From: Mycobacterium asiaticum
GTDB lineage: Bacteria > Actinomycetota > Actinomycetes > Mycobacteriales > Mycobacteriaceae
NCBI RefSeq assembly: GCF_001673365.1
Contig: NZ_LZLS01000092.1
Location: 1 to 39,730, forward strand
Length of the DNA stretch: 39,730 nucleotides
Direction: 5' to 3'
The notes below the pieces were generated by a model. That model was not told the DNA's origin and searched no databases. It saw only the letters and a list, made by a program, of their open reading frames with translations. Shown here piece by piece: positions 32,617 to 39,730 of this stretch. Position 1 is the stretch's first letter. Every line of letters starts with the position of its first letter. Position numbers and translations under genes: made by a program.

Positions 32617-33372
32617 GTGCGGCCGAATTCCGATGTGGAAGCGCCCCTGGCCCCGGTGCCGGACGAGGGCTATGTCTACCAAACCGGTTGGCGGCTGGCC
32701 ACTTCCGACATCGACGAGCACCGCAGGCTGCGCCTGGACGGCGTTGCGCGCTACATCCAGGAGGTCGGGGCCGAGCACCTCGCCGACGCGGGACTGGCCG
32801 AAGTCCATCCGCACTGGATCGTGCTGCGCACCGTCATCGACGTCATCGAGCCGATCGAGATACCCAGTGACATCACCTTCCGGCGTTGGTGTGCGGGATT
32901 GTCCAGTAGATGGTGCAACATGCGCGTGCAACTCGTGGGCGCAGCCGGTGGTCGCATCGAGACCGAAGGCTTCTGGATCTGCATGAACAAGGACACCTTG
33001 ACGCCCTCGCGGTTAACCGATTACTGCACAGAACGTTTCGGCAGTACCACCGACAACCACCGGCTCAAGTGGCGACCGTGGGTAACCGAGCCGATCGAGG
33101 ACGGTGTGGAGATACCATTTCCGCTGCGCCGCACCGATATCGACCTGTTCGAGCATGTCAACAACACCATCTACTGGCACGGGGTGCACGAAATCCTGGG
33201 CCAGGTCCCCGAATTGGAGAACAATCCCTACCGCGCGGTGCTCGAATACCGCAGTCCCATCAAGTACGGCGAAGTCCTCAGCATCCGTTCCGAAGCACAG
33301 GGCGATGCGGTGCGGTTGGACTTCATGGTCGGCGACGACGTCCGCGCGGCGGCACTGGTGCGCAAGATCTAG
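32617..33372 (+). CDS. Acyl-ACP thioesterase-like double-hotdog protein
   Basis: The 251-residue protein resembles plant FatA-type acyl-ACP thioesterases and their mycobacterial relatives such as Rv2001. Two hotdog halves are visible: YVYQTGWRLATSDIDEHRRL with LDGVARYIQEVGAEHL, and EIPFPLRRTDIDLFEHVNNT with IYWHGVHEIL. The second half carries the Asn-His pair region (DLFEHVNNTIYWHGVHE) that forms the active site in this family. The start is GTG 32617, with AGGAGA five bases upstream. It would release a fatty acid from ACP or CoA; the physiological substrate cannot be read here. Confidence 0.87.
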   Translation: MRPNSDVEAPLAPVPDEGYVYQTGWRLATSDIDEHRRLRLDGVARYIQEVGAEHLADAGLAEVHPHWIVLRTVIDVIEPIEIPSDITFRRWCAGLSSRWCNMRVQLVGAAGGRIETEGFWICMNKDTLTPSRLTDYCTERFGSTTDNHRLKWRPWVTEPIEDGVEIPFPLRRTDIDLFEHVNNTIYWHGVHEILGQVPELENNPYRAVLEYRSPIKYGEVLSIRSEAQGDAVRLDFMVGDDVRAAALVRKI

Positions 33373-33521
33373 TTCCGCCCGATCGAGTTCAGCCCCACCG
33401 CCGGTACTCCATCTGCGGCCCGCGCGCGCAATGGGTGGGCTAATCCGTGCAGCGCTGTGAGATCCGTCCTGGCGTGGGTATGCGTTAGTTGGTTGGTCAG
33501 CGCAACGAAAGGGAGAGACCC

Positions 33522-33737
33522 GTGCCCAACGTTTTCATCGAACCGCGGCCTAAAGGCCGTGATGGAGAACCTATTTCTCACTACGTTGTCGAAGATCATG
33601 CGGATAGTGTTCTTGCCGAGTTGGAGACCCAGCAGGAAGCCATCGCGTGGGCGAAGGAAAAGGGGCATACACCTCACGTCGCCCGGGTCAGGCACCTTAG
33701 CGACAAAAAGAAACCCGACCAATGGAGGTCGATCTAG
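33522..33737 (+). CDS. Small DUF2188-like protein
   Basis: The 71-residue protein (VPNVFIEPRPKGRDGEPISH) matches the short DUF2188 pattern: an N-terminal strand, a GEPISHYVVED block and a C-terminal EAIAWAKEKGHTPHVARVRH. The function of the family is unknown; members are often stress-linked. The start is GTG 33522, with GGGAGA six bases upstream, in preference to the upstream in-frame codon at 33489. It stands alone between the thioesterase-like gene and a convergent hydrolase gene. Confidence 0.78.
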   Translation: MPNVFIEPRPKGRDGEPISHYVVEDHADSVLAELETQQEAIAWAKEKGHTPHVARVRHLSDKKKPDQWRSI

Positions 33738-33759
33738 GAACAACGCCCGGCCCAAAGTT

Positions 33760-33773
33760 GCTGCGGCCGCAGC
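33760..33773. repeat. 14-bp perfect palindrome between convergent genes
   Basis: GCTGCGGCCGCAGC is a perfect palindrome between the ends of two convergent genes. It could fold as a short hairpin at either transcript end, but it has no loop and no T-run, so a terminator role is only a possibility. Confidence 0.3.
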
Positions 33774-33803
33774 GAAGTCGGATATCGCCCCGCCATGCGG
33801 GTT

Positions 33804-34628
33804 TCATGAGCGGAGAAATTCCAGCACGTCGGCATTGATCGTCTCAGCGTGCGTGGTGATCATCCCGTGCGGGAAATCGTCGTAAGTCTTCAGGACTCCG
33901 TTGCGCAACAACTTCGCCGACAACGGTCCGGCAGCCTGATACGGCACGATCTGATCGTCCTTGCTGTGCATCACCAGCACCGGCAGCGTGATCTGCTCGA
34001 GGTCTTCGGTGAAATCCGTCTGGGAGAACGCGACGATGCCGTCATAGTGCGCCTTGGCGCCGCCCGCCATCCCCTGTCGCCACCAGTTGGCGATGTTGGC
34101 TTCGGAGCTTTCAACCCCGGGCCGGTTGAAGCCGTAAAAGGGTCCCGACGGCAGCGCCCGGTAGAACTCGGACCGGTTGGCCGCCAACTGTGCTTGCAGG
34201 TCGTCGAATACCTGTTTGGCGAGACCAAGCGGGTTTGCGCCGGTCTTTACCATCAACGGCGGAACCGCGCTGATGAGAACGGCTTTGCTGGCCCGGCTCT
34301 CGCCATGACGAGCCAGATAGTGGACTACCTCGCCACCTCCGGTGGAGTGTCCGATGTGCACGACGTCGTGCAGGTCCAGGTGCTCGACGACCGCGGCGAG
34401 GTCGTCGGCATAGTGATCCATGTCGTGTCCGTCGGCGACCTGTGCGGAACGCCCGTGTCCGCGTCGATCGTGCGCGACGACCCGGTAACCGTTGGCCAGA
34501 AAGAACAGCAATTGGGCATCCCAGTCATCTGACGACAACGGCCAGCCGTGGCTGAACACGATGGGCTGCCCCGATCCCCAGTCCTTGAAGAAGATCTCGA
34601 CGCCATCGCCGGTGGTGATCGTCGGCAT
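33804..34628 (-). CDS. Alpha/beta hydrolase, cofactor-free haloperoxidase/arylesterase type
   Basis: The 274-residue protein (MPTITTGDGVEIFFKDWGSG) has the typical haloperoxidase-type sequence IVFSHGWPLSSDDWDAQLLF, then RVVAHDRRGHGRSAQ. The nucleophile is in VVHIGHSTGGGEVVHYLARH, the acid in VLVMHSKDDQIVP and the histidine in DDFPHGMITTHAETINADVL, so the triad is complete. The start is ATG 34628, with GAAAGG seven bases upstream; a TTG two codons earlier is less likely. It lies 60 bases downstream of a TetR gene on the same strand and may be in its regulon. Confidence 0.9.
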   Translation of the reverse strand: MPTITTGDGVEIFFKDWGSGQPIVFSHGWPLSSDDWDAQLLFFLANGYRVVAHDRRGHGRSAQVADGHDMDHYADDLAAVVEHLDLHDVVHIGHSTGGGEVVHYLARHGESRASKAVLISAVPPLMVKTGANPLGLAKQVFDDLQAQLAANRSEFYRALPSGPFYGFNRPGVESSEANIANWWRQGMAGGAKAHYDGIVAFSQTDFTEDLEQITLPVLVMHSKDDQIVPYQAAGPLSAKLLRNGVLKTYDDFPHGMITTHAETINADVLEFLRS

Positions 34629-34688
34629 GGGCAAACCTTTCGACGCGCAACAACGGGCTTCTGACTATCCCACGATCCAAGCCACGGT

Positions 34689-35345
34689 CTACTCGGAGGC
34701 GAAGTCCGGCAGTGGGCGCTGACAGACGGCATGGGCTTCCTGCGCCGTGAGACCGAACAGGCGCAGCACGTTTTCGGTTGCCGTGTCGGCGGCCGCGGCG
34801 CCGTCGCGGTGCGGATCTTCGCGCAGCAGCGCGCCCAGCCCCAGCAATGCACCACCGGCCATCGCCAACGCCAGCTCCGGATCGTCAACCTCAAAGCGCC
34901 CGGCATGCACACCTGCCTTGATGTCGCGCAACGCGCGTGGCGCCAAACCACGGTCGGACGACAGCAGCGCCAACCCGCTGGCCAGCAGAATCTTGCTCTC
35001 CTCCGGACGCTGCCGAAACAGCCGACCAGTGAGCCTAAAGCTGGTGGCGAACGTTTCGGCGGGGTCTTCGATCGACGCGGTCAGCCGGTCCAGCAACGCA
35101 CCGTGCGCGTCGAGCACATCGGCGACGGCCGCCTCGAACAGTTGCTCCTTGCTGTCGAAGTGGTTGTAGAACGACCCCATGCCGACGTCGGCAGCCTGGG
35201 TGATCTCCAGGACGGGGACGTTGACCTTGCCCTCGGCTATCAACCGTTGCGCGGCCCGCACCAGCGCTGCCCTGGTGCGCTGTTTGCGTCGCTCCGAACG
35301 GCCGGTGCCATCGCTTGCAGTGGTCACCCGAGCAGTATGCCTCAT
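34689..35345 (-). CDS. TetR-family repressor of the aromatic-type operon
   Basis: The 218-residue regulator has a TetR helix-turn-helix at about residues 20-65 (ERRKQRTRAALVRAAQRLIA, VPVLEITQAADVGMGSFYNH, FDSKEQLFEAAVADV). The C-terminal ligand domain includes FRLTGRLFRQRPEESKILLA and LALAMAGGALLGLGALL. It is transcribed away from the dioxygenase-FAA-hydroxylase operon, and two matching palindromes lie between them, one of them directly at its own start codon. It should therefore repress itself and the operon, and respond to a pathway intermediate. ATG 35345 is used; an internal GTG a few codons later is possible. Confidence 0.92.
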   Translation of the reverse strand: MRHTARVTTASDGTGRSERRKQRTRAALVRAAQRLIAEGKVNVPVLEITQAADVGMGSFYNHFDSKEQLFEAAVADVLDAHGALLDRLTASIEDPAETFATSFRLTGRLFRQRPEESKILLASGLALLSSDRGLAPRALRDIKAGVHAGRFEVDDPELALAMAGGALLGLGALLREDPHRDGAAAADTATENVLRLFGLTAQEAHAVCQRPLPDFASE

Positions 35346-35366
35346 TTCTGAGGAATTCGTCAGAAA
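35345..35366. promoter_or_regulatory. TetR-type operator O1 (autoregulatory)
   Basis: TTTCTGA (35345-35351) and TCAGAAA (35360-35366) are perfect inverted arms around a GAATTC centre. The inner 16 bp, CTGAGGAATTCGTCAG (35348-35363), match O2 at 13 of 16 positions. The site touches the tetR start codon. Confidence 0.7.
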
Positions 35367-35390
35367 CCTTGACGCGCGGGTTCTGTATAT

Positions 35391-35406
35391 GTGACGATTT
35401 CGTCAG
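35391..35406. promoter_or_regulatory. TetR-type operator O2 (operon side)
   Basis: GTGACGATTTCGTCAG contains the perfect dyad TGACGA-TT-TCGTCA (35392-35405). A TATATG -10 candidate lies at 35386-35391, so the expected transcription start falls inside this operator, a position suited to repression of the downstream operon. Confidence 0.7.
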
Positions 35407-35431
35407 TTAGTTCTTGAGATCGGTGGTAGAT

Positions 35432-36565
35432 GTGATCGACGCCCAGACGGATGCGCATCGGGACTTACACAGCGAGCGGGGTGCGCGGCCCGGCGAACAT
35501 TGCGGGCGAAGCAAGAATCCAGTAATCAAGGTCGTCGACATAGCCTGGCTGGAATTCGAAAAGCCGGATCTGACCCGGTGCGAAGCGTTCGCCCGCGCCT
35601 TCGGATTTCAAACCGCGCATCGCGGTCCCGACCGAATTGCGTTGCGCGGCACCGACGCCGGTGCGCCGTGTGTGATCGTGCGGCGCGGCGAGCGATCCCG
35701 CTTCAGCGCCGTGGCGTTTCGCGCCCGCGACGAGGTCGACGTGCTGCGACTGGCCGACAAATCGGGTGTCCCCGCTCGTCCCCTACCGGAAGCCATGGGT
35801 GGTTTGTCGGTCGACCTGGTCGACCCCGCTGGCACCCGGGTGCGGGTAGTCGCCGGCATGCACCGCCTACCCGGGCTACCCGGACAAGCACCGCATACCT
35901 TCAACTTCGGTCCAACCGTCGTGCGTGCCAACATGACTCAGCGACCCGCACGGGTACCCGCCCGCGTGCAGCGGCTCGGACACCTGGTGTTGCAGTCGAC
36001 CAAGTACCTGCAGTCCCTGAATTGGTACCTGGATAACCTCGGCATGATCGTCAGCGACTTTCAGTACTTCCCGGGTCAGCGCGAACGTGGCCCGACGATG
36101 AGCTTCATTCGCTGCGACCGCGGGTCCATGCCCACCGACCACCACACGCTGGCGCTGGCATTGGGTCCGGCAAACCGGTACCTGCATTCGGCCTACCAGG
36201 TCAGCGACCTCGACGCCCTGGCCGCCGGTGGCGAATACCTGCGCGAGCGAGGCTATTTCCGCTCCTGGGGAATCGGCCGCCATATCCAGGGCAGCCAGAT
36301 TTTCGATTATTGGCGTGACCCGGACGGCTTCCTGGTCGAGCACTTCACCGACGGCGACTTGTTCGACAACACGCTTGAGCCGGGTTGGGCGCCCCTGACC
36401 GCTTCCGGTCTGGCCCAATGGGGACCGCCAGCCACCAGAGACTTCCTCGGCACCAATGCGAAATCGGCACGACACGAGGTGGTTTCCATGATCGGTGCGC
36501 TTCGACAACGAAACGAGTTCGATGTCAACCGCTTGATCGGTCTACTGAAGGTGCCCAGCGCATGA
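35432..36565 (+). CDS. Extradiol ring-cleavage dioxygenase-like VOC protein
   Basis: The 377-residue protein has two VOC modules. The C-terminal, catalytic one keeps the three iron ligands of type I extradiol dioxygenases: a histidine in RLGHLVLQSTKYLQSLNWYL, one in NRYLHSAYQVSDLDAL, and a glutamate in DYWRDPDGFLVEHFTDGD. Such enzymes open catechol rings next to the hydroxyl pair. The N-terminal module (VDIAWLEFEKPDLTRCEAFA) is degenerate. It is followed by an FAA hydrolase and an MhpA-type hydroxylase gene with overlapping ends, supporting a ring-cleavage pathway. The start is uncertain: GTG 35432 is preferred over GTG 35423 and TTG 35414. The actual substrate is unknown. Confidence 0.85.
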   Translation: MIDAQTDAHRDLHSERGARPGEHCGRSKNPVIKVVDIAWLEFEKPDLTRCEAFARAFGFQTAHRGPDRIALRGTDAGAPCVIVRRGERSRFSAVAFRARDEVDVLRLADKSGVPARPLPEAMGGLSVDLVDPAGTRVRVVAGMHRLPGLPGQAPHTFNFGPTVVRANMTQRPARVPARVQRLGHLVLQSTKYLQSLNWYLDNLGMIVSDFQYFPGQRERGPTMSFIRCDRGSMPTDHHTLALALGPANRYLHSAYQVSDLDALAAGGEYLRERGYFRSWGIGRHIQGSQIFDYWRDPDGFLVEHFTDGDLFDNTLEPGWAPLTASGLAQWGPPATRDFLGTNAKSARHEVVSMIGALRQRNEFDVNRLIGLLKVPSA

Positions 36566-37500
36566 CCATCTCGATACTGCACACCACCGACTCTTGGTGG
36601 GTCGAAACCCCAACCGGCGCGGTAAAAGTCGCTACCGCCGCAACCAGTACCGCGCAGCTTCTCGGCGACCGGGCTGCCATCGAGGCCGCGCTGGAGAGCA
36701 GCGACACCGTCCCCGTGGACAGCCTGAAGCTGATCTCACCGGTGACGCGGCCCTGCCGGGTGGTAGCGCAGATGACCAACTTCGAGTCCCATGTGAAAGA
36801 CGCCGGCATGGACCCGACGTCGATCCCGCTGACCTTCTTCCGGAAAGCCTCCGCATCAATCTGTGGGCCGTTCGACGACATCGTCAAGCCCGCACACGTC
36901 CAGCTGCTCGATTACGAAGTCGAAATCGGGCTGGTGATCGGACACCCAATCCCGGTCGGTACCAGCATTTCTGATACAAATCTTGCGGACTTCATCGCCG
37001 GTCTGGTCGTCACCAACGACGTGTCAGCCCGCGACATCCAGTTGCCGCAAACCCAGTTCTACGAAGCCAAGTCTTACCCGACTTTTACCCCCGTCGGACC
37101 AAAACTGTTGCTGCTCAATGCCAACGAGCTCAAGCGCTTCGGCGACCTTCGACTGCGTCTGCAGGTGAACGGCGAGGAAAGGCAGAACGCACTGGTCGAG
37201 GGCGACATGCTGTACCGACCGCTGCAGGCGCTGCAATCGCTCACCGCGTTTCAGGAATTGGCCCCCGGCGACCTGATTCTCACCGGCACGCCGATCGGAA
37301 CCGCGTTGAGTGCACCGCCCAAGCCGGTAGAGATCATCGGTAATCTGTTGCCCCCGGCGGTGAAGTGGAAGGCGTTCTTCAAGCGCCAAGCCGGCAATAC
37401 CAAGTACCTACAACACGGCGACGTAGTCGAGGCCTCGGTGGCAACCGCCGACGGAGCCCTCGACCTCGGCGTCCAGCGCAACGTAGTGCGATACACGTGA
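36562..37500 (+). CDS. Fumarylacetoacetate hydrolase family protein
   Basis: The 312-residue protein starts MTISILHTTDSWWVETPTGA at an ATG that overlaps the stop codon of the dioxygenase gene (ATGA). It has the FAH-domain blocks YEVEIGLVIGHPIPVGTSIS, VVTNDVSARDIQ and SYPTFTPVGPKLLLL, and GDLILTGTPIGTALS, with acidic metal ligands in DYEVEIGLV. In ring-cleavage pathways such enzymes hydrolyse or decarboxylate the dienoate produced by the dioxygenase. Its own stop codon overlaps the GTG of the hydroxylase gene. Sequence and position agree on a catabolic role. Confidence 0.9.
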   Translation: MTISILHTTDSWWVETPTGAVKVATAATSTAQLLGDRAAIEAALESSDTVPVDSLKLISPVTRPCRVVAQMTNFESHVKDAGMDPTSIPLTFFRKASASICGPFDDIVKPAHVQLLDYEVEIGLVIGHPIPVGTSISDTNLADFIAGLVVTNDVSARDIQLPQTQFYEAKSYPTFTPVGPKLLLLNANELKRFGDLRLRLQVNGEERQNALVEGDMLYRPLQALQSLTAFQELAPGDLILTGTPIGTALSAPPKPVEIIGNLLPPAVKWKAFFKRQAGNTKYLQHGDVVEASVATADGALDLGVQRNVVRYT

Positions 37501-39068
37501 CCGGCGGGCAGATCCGGCAGGTGCCGGTGGTGATCGTCGGCGCCGGACCCACCGGCATCACCGCGGCCACCCTGCTGGCGCAGTACGGCGTGGACAGCCT
37601 GATTCTCGAACGCTGGCCAGAGGTGTACCCGCAGCCGAGGGCGGTCCACCTTGATGACGAGATATGCCGTGTTATCGCGCGTCTTGGGATAGCCGATGAG
37701 TTCGCCGCGATTTCGCGGCCGACCTTAGGGTTGCGGCTTCTGGACCGTCAATTCAACGTGCTGGCCGAGTTTCACCGCGACGCCGCTCAAAGTGTCCACG
37801 GGTACCCGCAGGCCAATATGTTCGACCAGCCGGAATTGGAAAAACTGTTGCGGGACAACCTACAACGCTATCCAAACGTCGAGCTGCGCGGCGGTGCGGA
37901 CGTCACCGCACTGAGTAGCGAGCACGGCGGTGTCCAGGTGACCTTCACCGACCGCACTGACAACACGGTGCACCGCGTCACGGCTGACTATGTCTTGGGA
38001 TGCGACGGGGCAAACAGCTTGGTGCGCAACCATATCGGCGCTGCCATGCAGGATCTGAGATTCAATCAGCGTTGGCTCGTGGTGGATATCGCCACCGAAG
38101 CGGATCTGCGGCAGTGGGATGGTGTCTACCAGGTGTGCGACCCTGCGCGCGCCGGCACTTATATGCGCATCGGAGAGTCGCGGTACCGCTGGGAGTTTCG
38201 TCTGCTCGCCGGCGAGAGTGCCGCCGACTTCGGCACTCTGGCCGCGCTGAACCCACTCATTGCGCCCTGGACCGGCCGCGTTCCGGACAGCGCGTTGTCG
38301 CTGTTGCGCGTGGCCGAGTACACCTTCCGCGCGCAGATCGCCGATCGGTGGCGTTGCGACAATATCTTCATCCTCGGTGACGCCGCGCACTTGACTCCCC
38401 CGTTCATCGGGCAAGGCATGGGCGCGGGTATGCGCGACGCGATGAACCTCAGCTGGAAGATCGCGGCAGTCCATAACGGCCGACTTGCCGCGCAACTTGC
38501 TGGACAAGCGCTCGACACTTATCAGCGGGAGCGCAAACGGCATGTGCGACAGCTGATTCAGCTGGCGTTGGCCATCGGATGGTCGATGACCGGCGGCGGG
38601 CATTTGGGCGATCTGGTACGTCGTGCTGTGGTGCCCAAACTCAGACTGATTCCAGGGCTGCGAAATAGGATCCTCGACTCCACCACACCTTCGTTGTGCC
38701 GCTCCGTGCTCGTCGAGAAGTCCCGCTCCCATCGCGGACTGGCCGGGACGTTGTGCCCAAATCCCTTGCTGCTCAGGGGCGACCGTCTTGATGACGTTGC
38801 CGGTGCCGGTTTTGCCCTGATCACCCGAGGCGCGCTGAGTGCAACCGATGAAGCGATGCTGCGCGCACGCGAGGTGGTCACGGTTGTAGCAGAGGCCGAC
38901 GGAGAACTCGATATGTGGTTGCGCCGCAGCGAAGTGGCGGCGGCGCTGATCCGGCCCGATCGGACGGTGATGCGAGCCGACCGCGATGTTACGGCTGTTT
39001 GCCGTTGTGCTGCAACGACTCTGGCCGTGCGGGAGACAACACAGCCAGTACCGGAAACGTGTCGGTAG
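37497..39068 (+). CDS. FAD-dependent aromatic hydroxylase (MhpA-like)
   Basis: The 523-residue flavoprotein starts at GTG 37497 (VTGGQIRQVPVVIVGAGPTG), overlapping the preceding gene by four bases. The FAD site GAGPTGITAATLLAQYGVDS, the conserved YPQPRAVHLDDEICRVIARL, the DG motif region YVLGCDGANSLVR and the second FAD motif ILGDAAHLTPPFIGQGMGAG are all present. It groups by eye with 3-(3-hydroxyphenyl)propionate hydroxylase (MhpA) and related PheA/TfdB-type enzymes. It should add a hydroxyl to a phenolic substrate, making the catechol for the dioxygenase. The C-terminal thioredoxin-like domain (AGAGFALITRGALSATDEAM) is of usual size. Confidence 0.9.
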   Translation: MTGGQIRQVPVVIVGAGPTGITAATLLAQYGVDSLILERWPEVYPQPRAVHLDDEICRVIARLGIADEFAAISRPTLGLRLLDRQFNVLAEFHRDAAQSVHGYPQANMFDQPELEKLLRDNLQRYPNVELRGGADVTALSSEHGGVQVTFTDRTDNTVHRVTADYVLGCDGANSLVRNHIGAAMQDLRFNQRWLVVDIATEADLRQWDGVYQVCDPARAGTYMRIGESRYRWEFRLLAGESAADFGTLAALNPLIAPWTGRVPDSALSLLRVAEYTFRAQIADRWRCDNIFILGDAAHLTPPFIGQGMGAGMRDAMNLSWKIAAVHNGRLAAQLAGQALDTYQRERKRHVRQLIQLALAIGWSMTGGGHLGDLVRRAVVPKLRLIPGLRNRILDSTTPSLCRSVLVEKSRSHRGLAGTLCPNPLLLRGDRLDDVAGAGFALITRGALSATDEAMLRAREVVTVVAEADGELDMWLRRSEVAAALIRPDRTVMRADRDVTAVCRCAATTLAVRETTQPVPETCR

Positions 39069-39386
39069 CCGGTACATCGCGGGGGTACCCGGCCCGTGTA
39101 AAGCGCACGAGCTTCGCTACGAGTCTGGGAAAGGCTCGGCTTACCAACATCCCTTACTCCTTGCCATGTGCGTTACGTAACAGCGTAGCTGGATTCCCGT
39201 GCTGTGCCGGATTAAAACACTGGTCACAGGCTCGCTACCGGCCCCGGGGTGACTCAGCCCACAGGTTTGAGTTCTCCGCCGTTCGGAAACCCTGTTGTCG
39301 CGGGGGGATTCAGGACCAACACCGGTAAGAAAATCCTTGTGTTGCCCGGCTCCCCAGTCATGTAAAAGAGCAAGCAGGAGGTAGTC
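39069..39386. promoter_or_regulatory. Intergenic region upstream of the CsbD-like gene
   Basis: No gene was recognised in this 318-bp stretch. It contains the perfect palindrome GTTACGTAAC (39172-39181). An inverted GGTTT/AAACC pair lies close to the csbD-like gene (about 39265-39292), where a stress promoter would be expected. No sigma-factor consensus could be assigned with confidence. Confidence 0.4.
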
Positions 39387-39620
39387 ATGGCGGAGAAGAG
39401 TGGACCCCAAGAGGCTGTCGAGGGCGTCGTCGAAGGCGTCAAGGGCAAGGCCAAGGAAGTCATCGGTGCCGTGACCGGCCGTGACGACGTCAAGCGTGAG
39501 GGCCAGGCCCAGCAGGACAAGGGCGACGCCCAGCGCGACGCAGCCAAGAAGGAAGCTGAAGCGGACGCCGCTCGCGGCGGCGCCGAGGCTGCCGAGCAGC
39601 GCCAGAAGGCGAATCAGTAG
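39387..39620 (+). CDS. CsbD-like small stress protein
   Basis: The 77-residue, highly charged protein (MAEKSGPQEAVEGVVEGVKG) has the CsbD-family core GVKGKAKEVIGAVTGRDDVK and REGQAQQDKGDAQRDAA, followed by an alanine/glutamate-rich helical tail. In other bacteria CsbD proteins accumulate in general stress; in mycobacteria related proteins are sometimes named microaggregate-binding proteins. It has no signal peptide, no membrane segment and no cysteine. An ideal AGGAGG ribosome binding site precedes the ATG, which suggests high expression. A hairpin terminator follows directly. Confidence 0.9.
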   Translation: MAEKSGPQEAVEGVVEGVKGKAKEVIGAVTGRDDVKREGQAQQDKGDAQRDAAKKEAEADAARGGAEAAEQRQKANQ

Positions 39621-39632
39621 TTAGACGCGGCG

Positions 39633-39666
39633 ATGGGCCCAGTTCCAACGGGGACTGGGCCCATTT
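39633..39666 (+). terminator. Hairpin terminator of the CsbD-like gene
   Basis: ATGGGCCCAGT (39633-39643) and ACTGGGCCCAT (39654-39664) form a perfect 11-bp stem around a 10-nt loop, followed by a short T-stretch (TTTGCTT). It begins 12 bases after the stop codon. Confidence 0.8.
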
Positions 39667-39730
39667 GCTTGTCCAGACTGGTTAATCCGCTCGTTAATCC
39701 GCTAGCGTCGCGATCCGGGTCTCCGCTAGG

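Noticed and set aside
39681..39703. Two direct copies of GTTAATCCGCT at the window end, examined as a regulatory repeat or attachment site
   Set aside because: Only two 11-bp copies are visible and the sequence is cut by the window edge, so nothing more can be said.

Overview
The window is high-GC actinobacterial DNA and most likely comes from a slow-growing, non-tuberculous Mycobacterium. The evidence is a PE_PGRS protein, a paired MmpS/MmpL transporter, a pntA/pntB operon, a CelA1-like GH6 enzyme, many GTG starts and several apparently leaderless genes. No rRNA, tRNA or CRISPR array was seen.

Positions 1 to about 9,000 look like a mobile, defence-rich accessory block. From left to right it holds a truncated IS256-type transposase, a two-gene Kiwa anti-phage system (kwaA-kwaB, minus strand), an intact IS21-family element (2649-5292), a plus-strand pair made of an unknown protein and an XRE/ImmA-type metallopeptidase regulator, a relBE toxin-antitoxin pair, and a mazEF-type pair whose antitoxin is very short. 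The IS21 element is bounded by a 7-bp target duplication (GCTTCCT). The duplicated bases include the kwaA ribosome binding site. The insertion therefore kept the Kiwa ORFs and their translation signal but moved the native promoter 2.6 kb away, on the far side of an element transcribed in the same direction as kwaAB. The old shared promoter region still carries two TGTC(C/G)GACA palindromes.

Positions 9,041 to 17,321 look like ordinary chromosome: a small secreted protein, a GH6 cellulase-like protein, a TesB thioesterase, a CobW GTPase, the proton-translocating transhydrogenase (PntA as one fused chain, plus PntB), and a PE_PGRS protein with a C-terminal aspartic protease domain.

Positions 17,391 to 31,118 hold an orphan SMC/ABC-like ATPase, a TetR-MmpS-MmpL efflux or lipid-export cluster with a perfect 11-bp-arm operator, a hotdog-like protein, a molybdopterin oxidoreductase, a DUF6629-like membrane protein, and a minus-strand operon joined by ATGA overlaps (enoyl-CoA hydratase, esterase, MDR reductase, TPR protein).

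Positions 31,203 to 39,730 hold a flavoprotein and an acyl-ACP-thioesterase-like pair, a DUF2188 protein, a haloperoxidase-type hydrolase and a TetR regulator. Divergent from that regulator is a three-gene operon with the logic of aromatic meta-cleavage: extradiol dioxygenase, FAA hydrolase and MhpA-type hydroxylase. Two matching TetR-type operators lie between them. A CsbD-like stress protein with a clear hairpin terminator closes the window.
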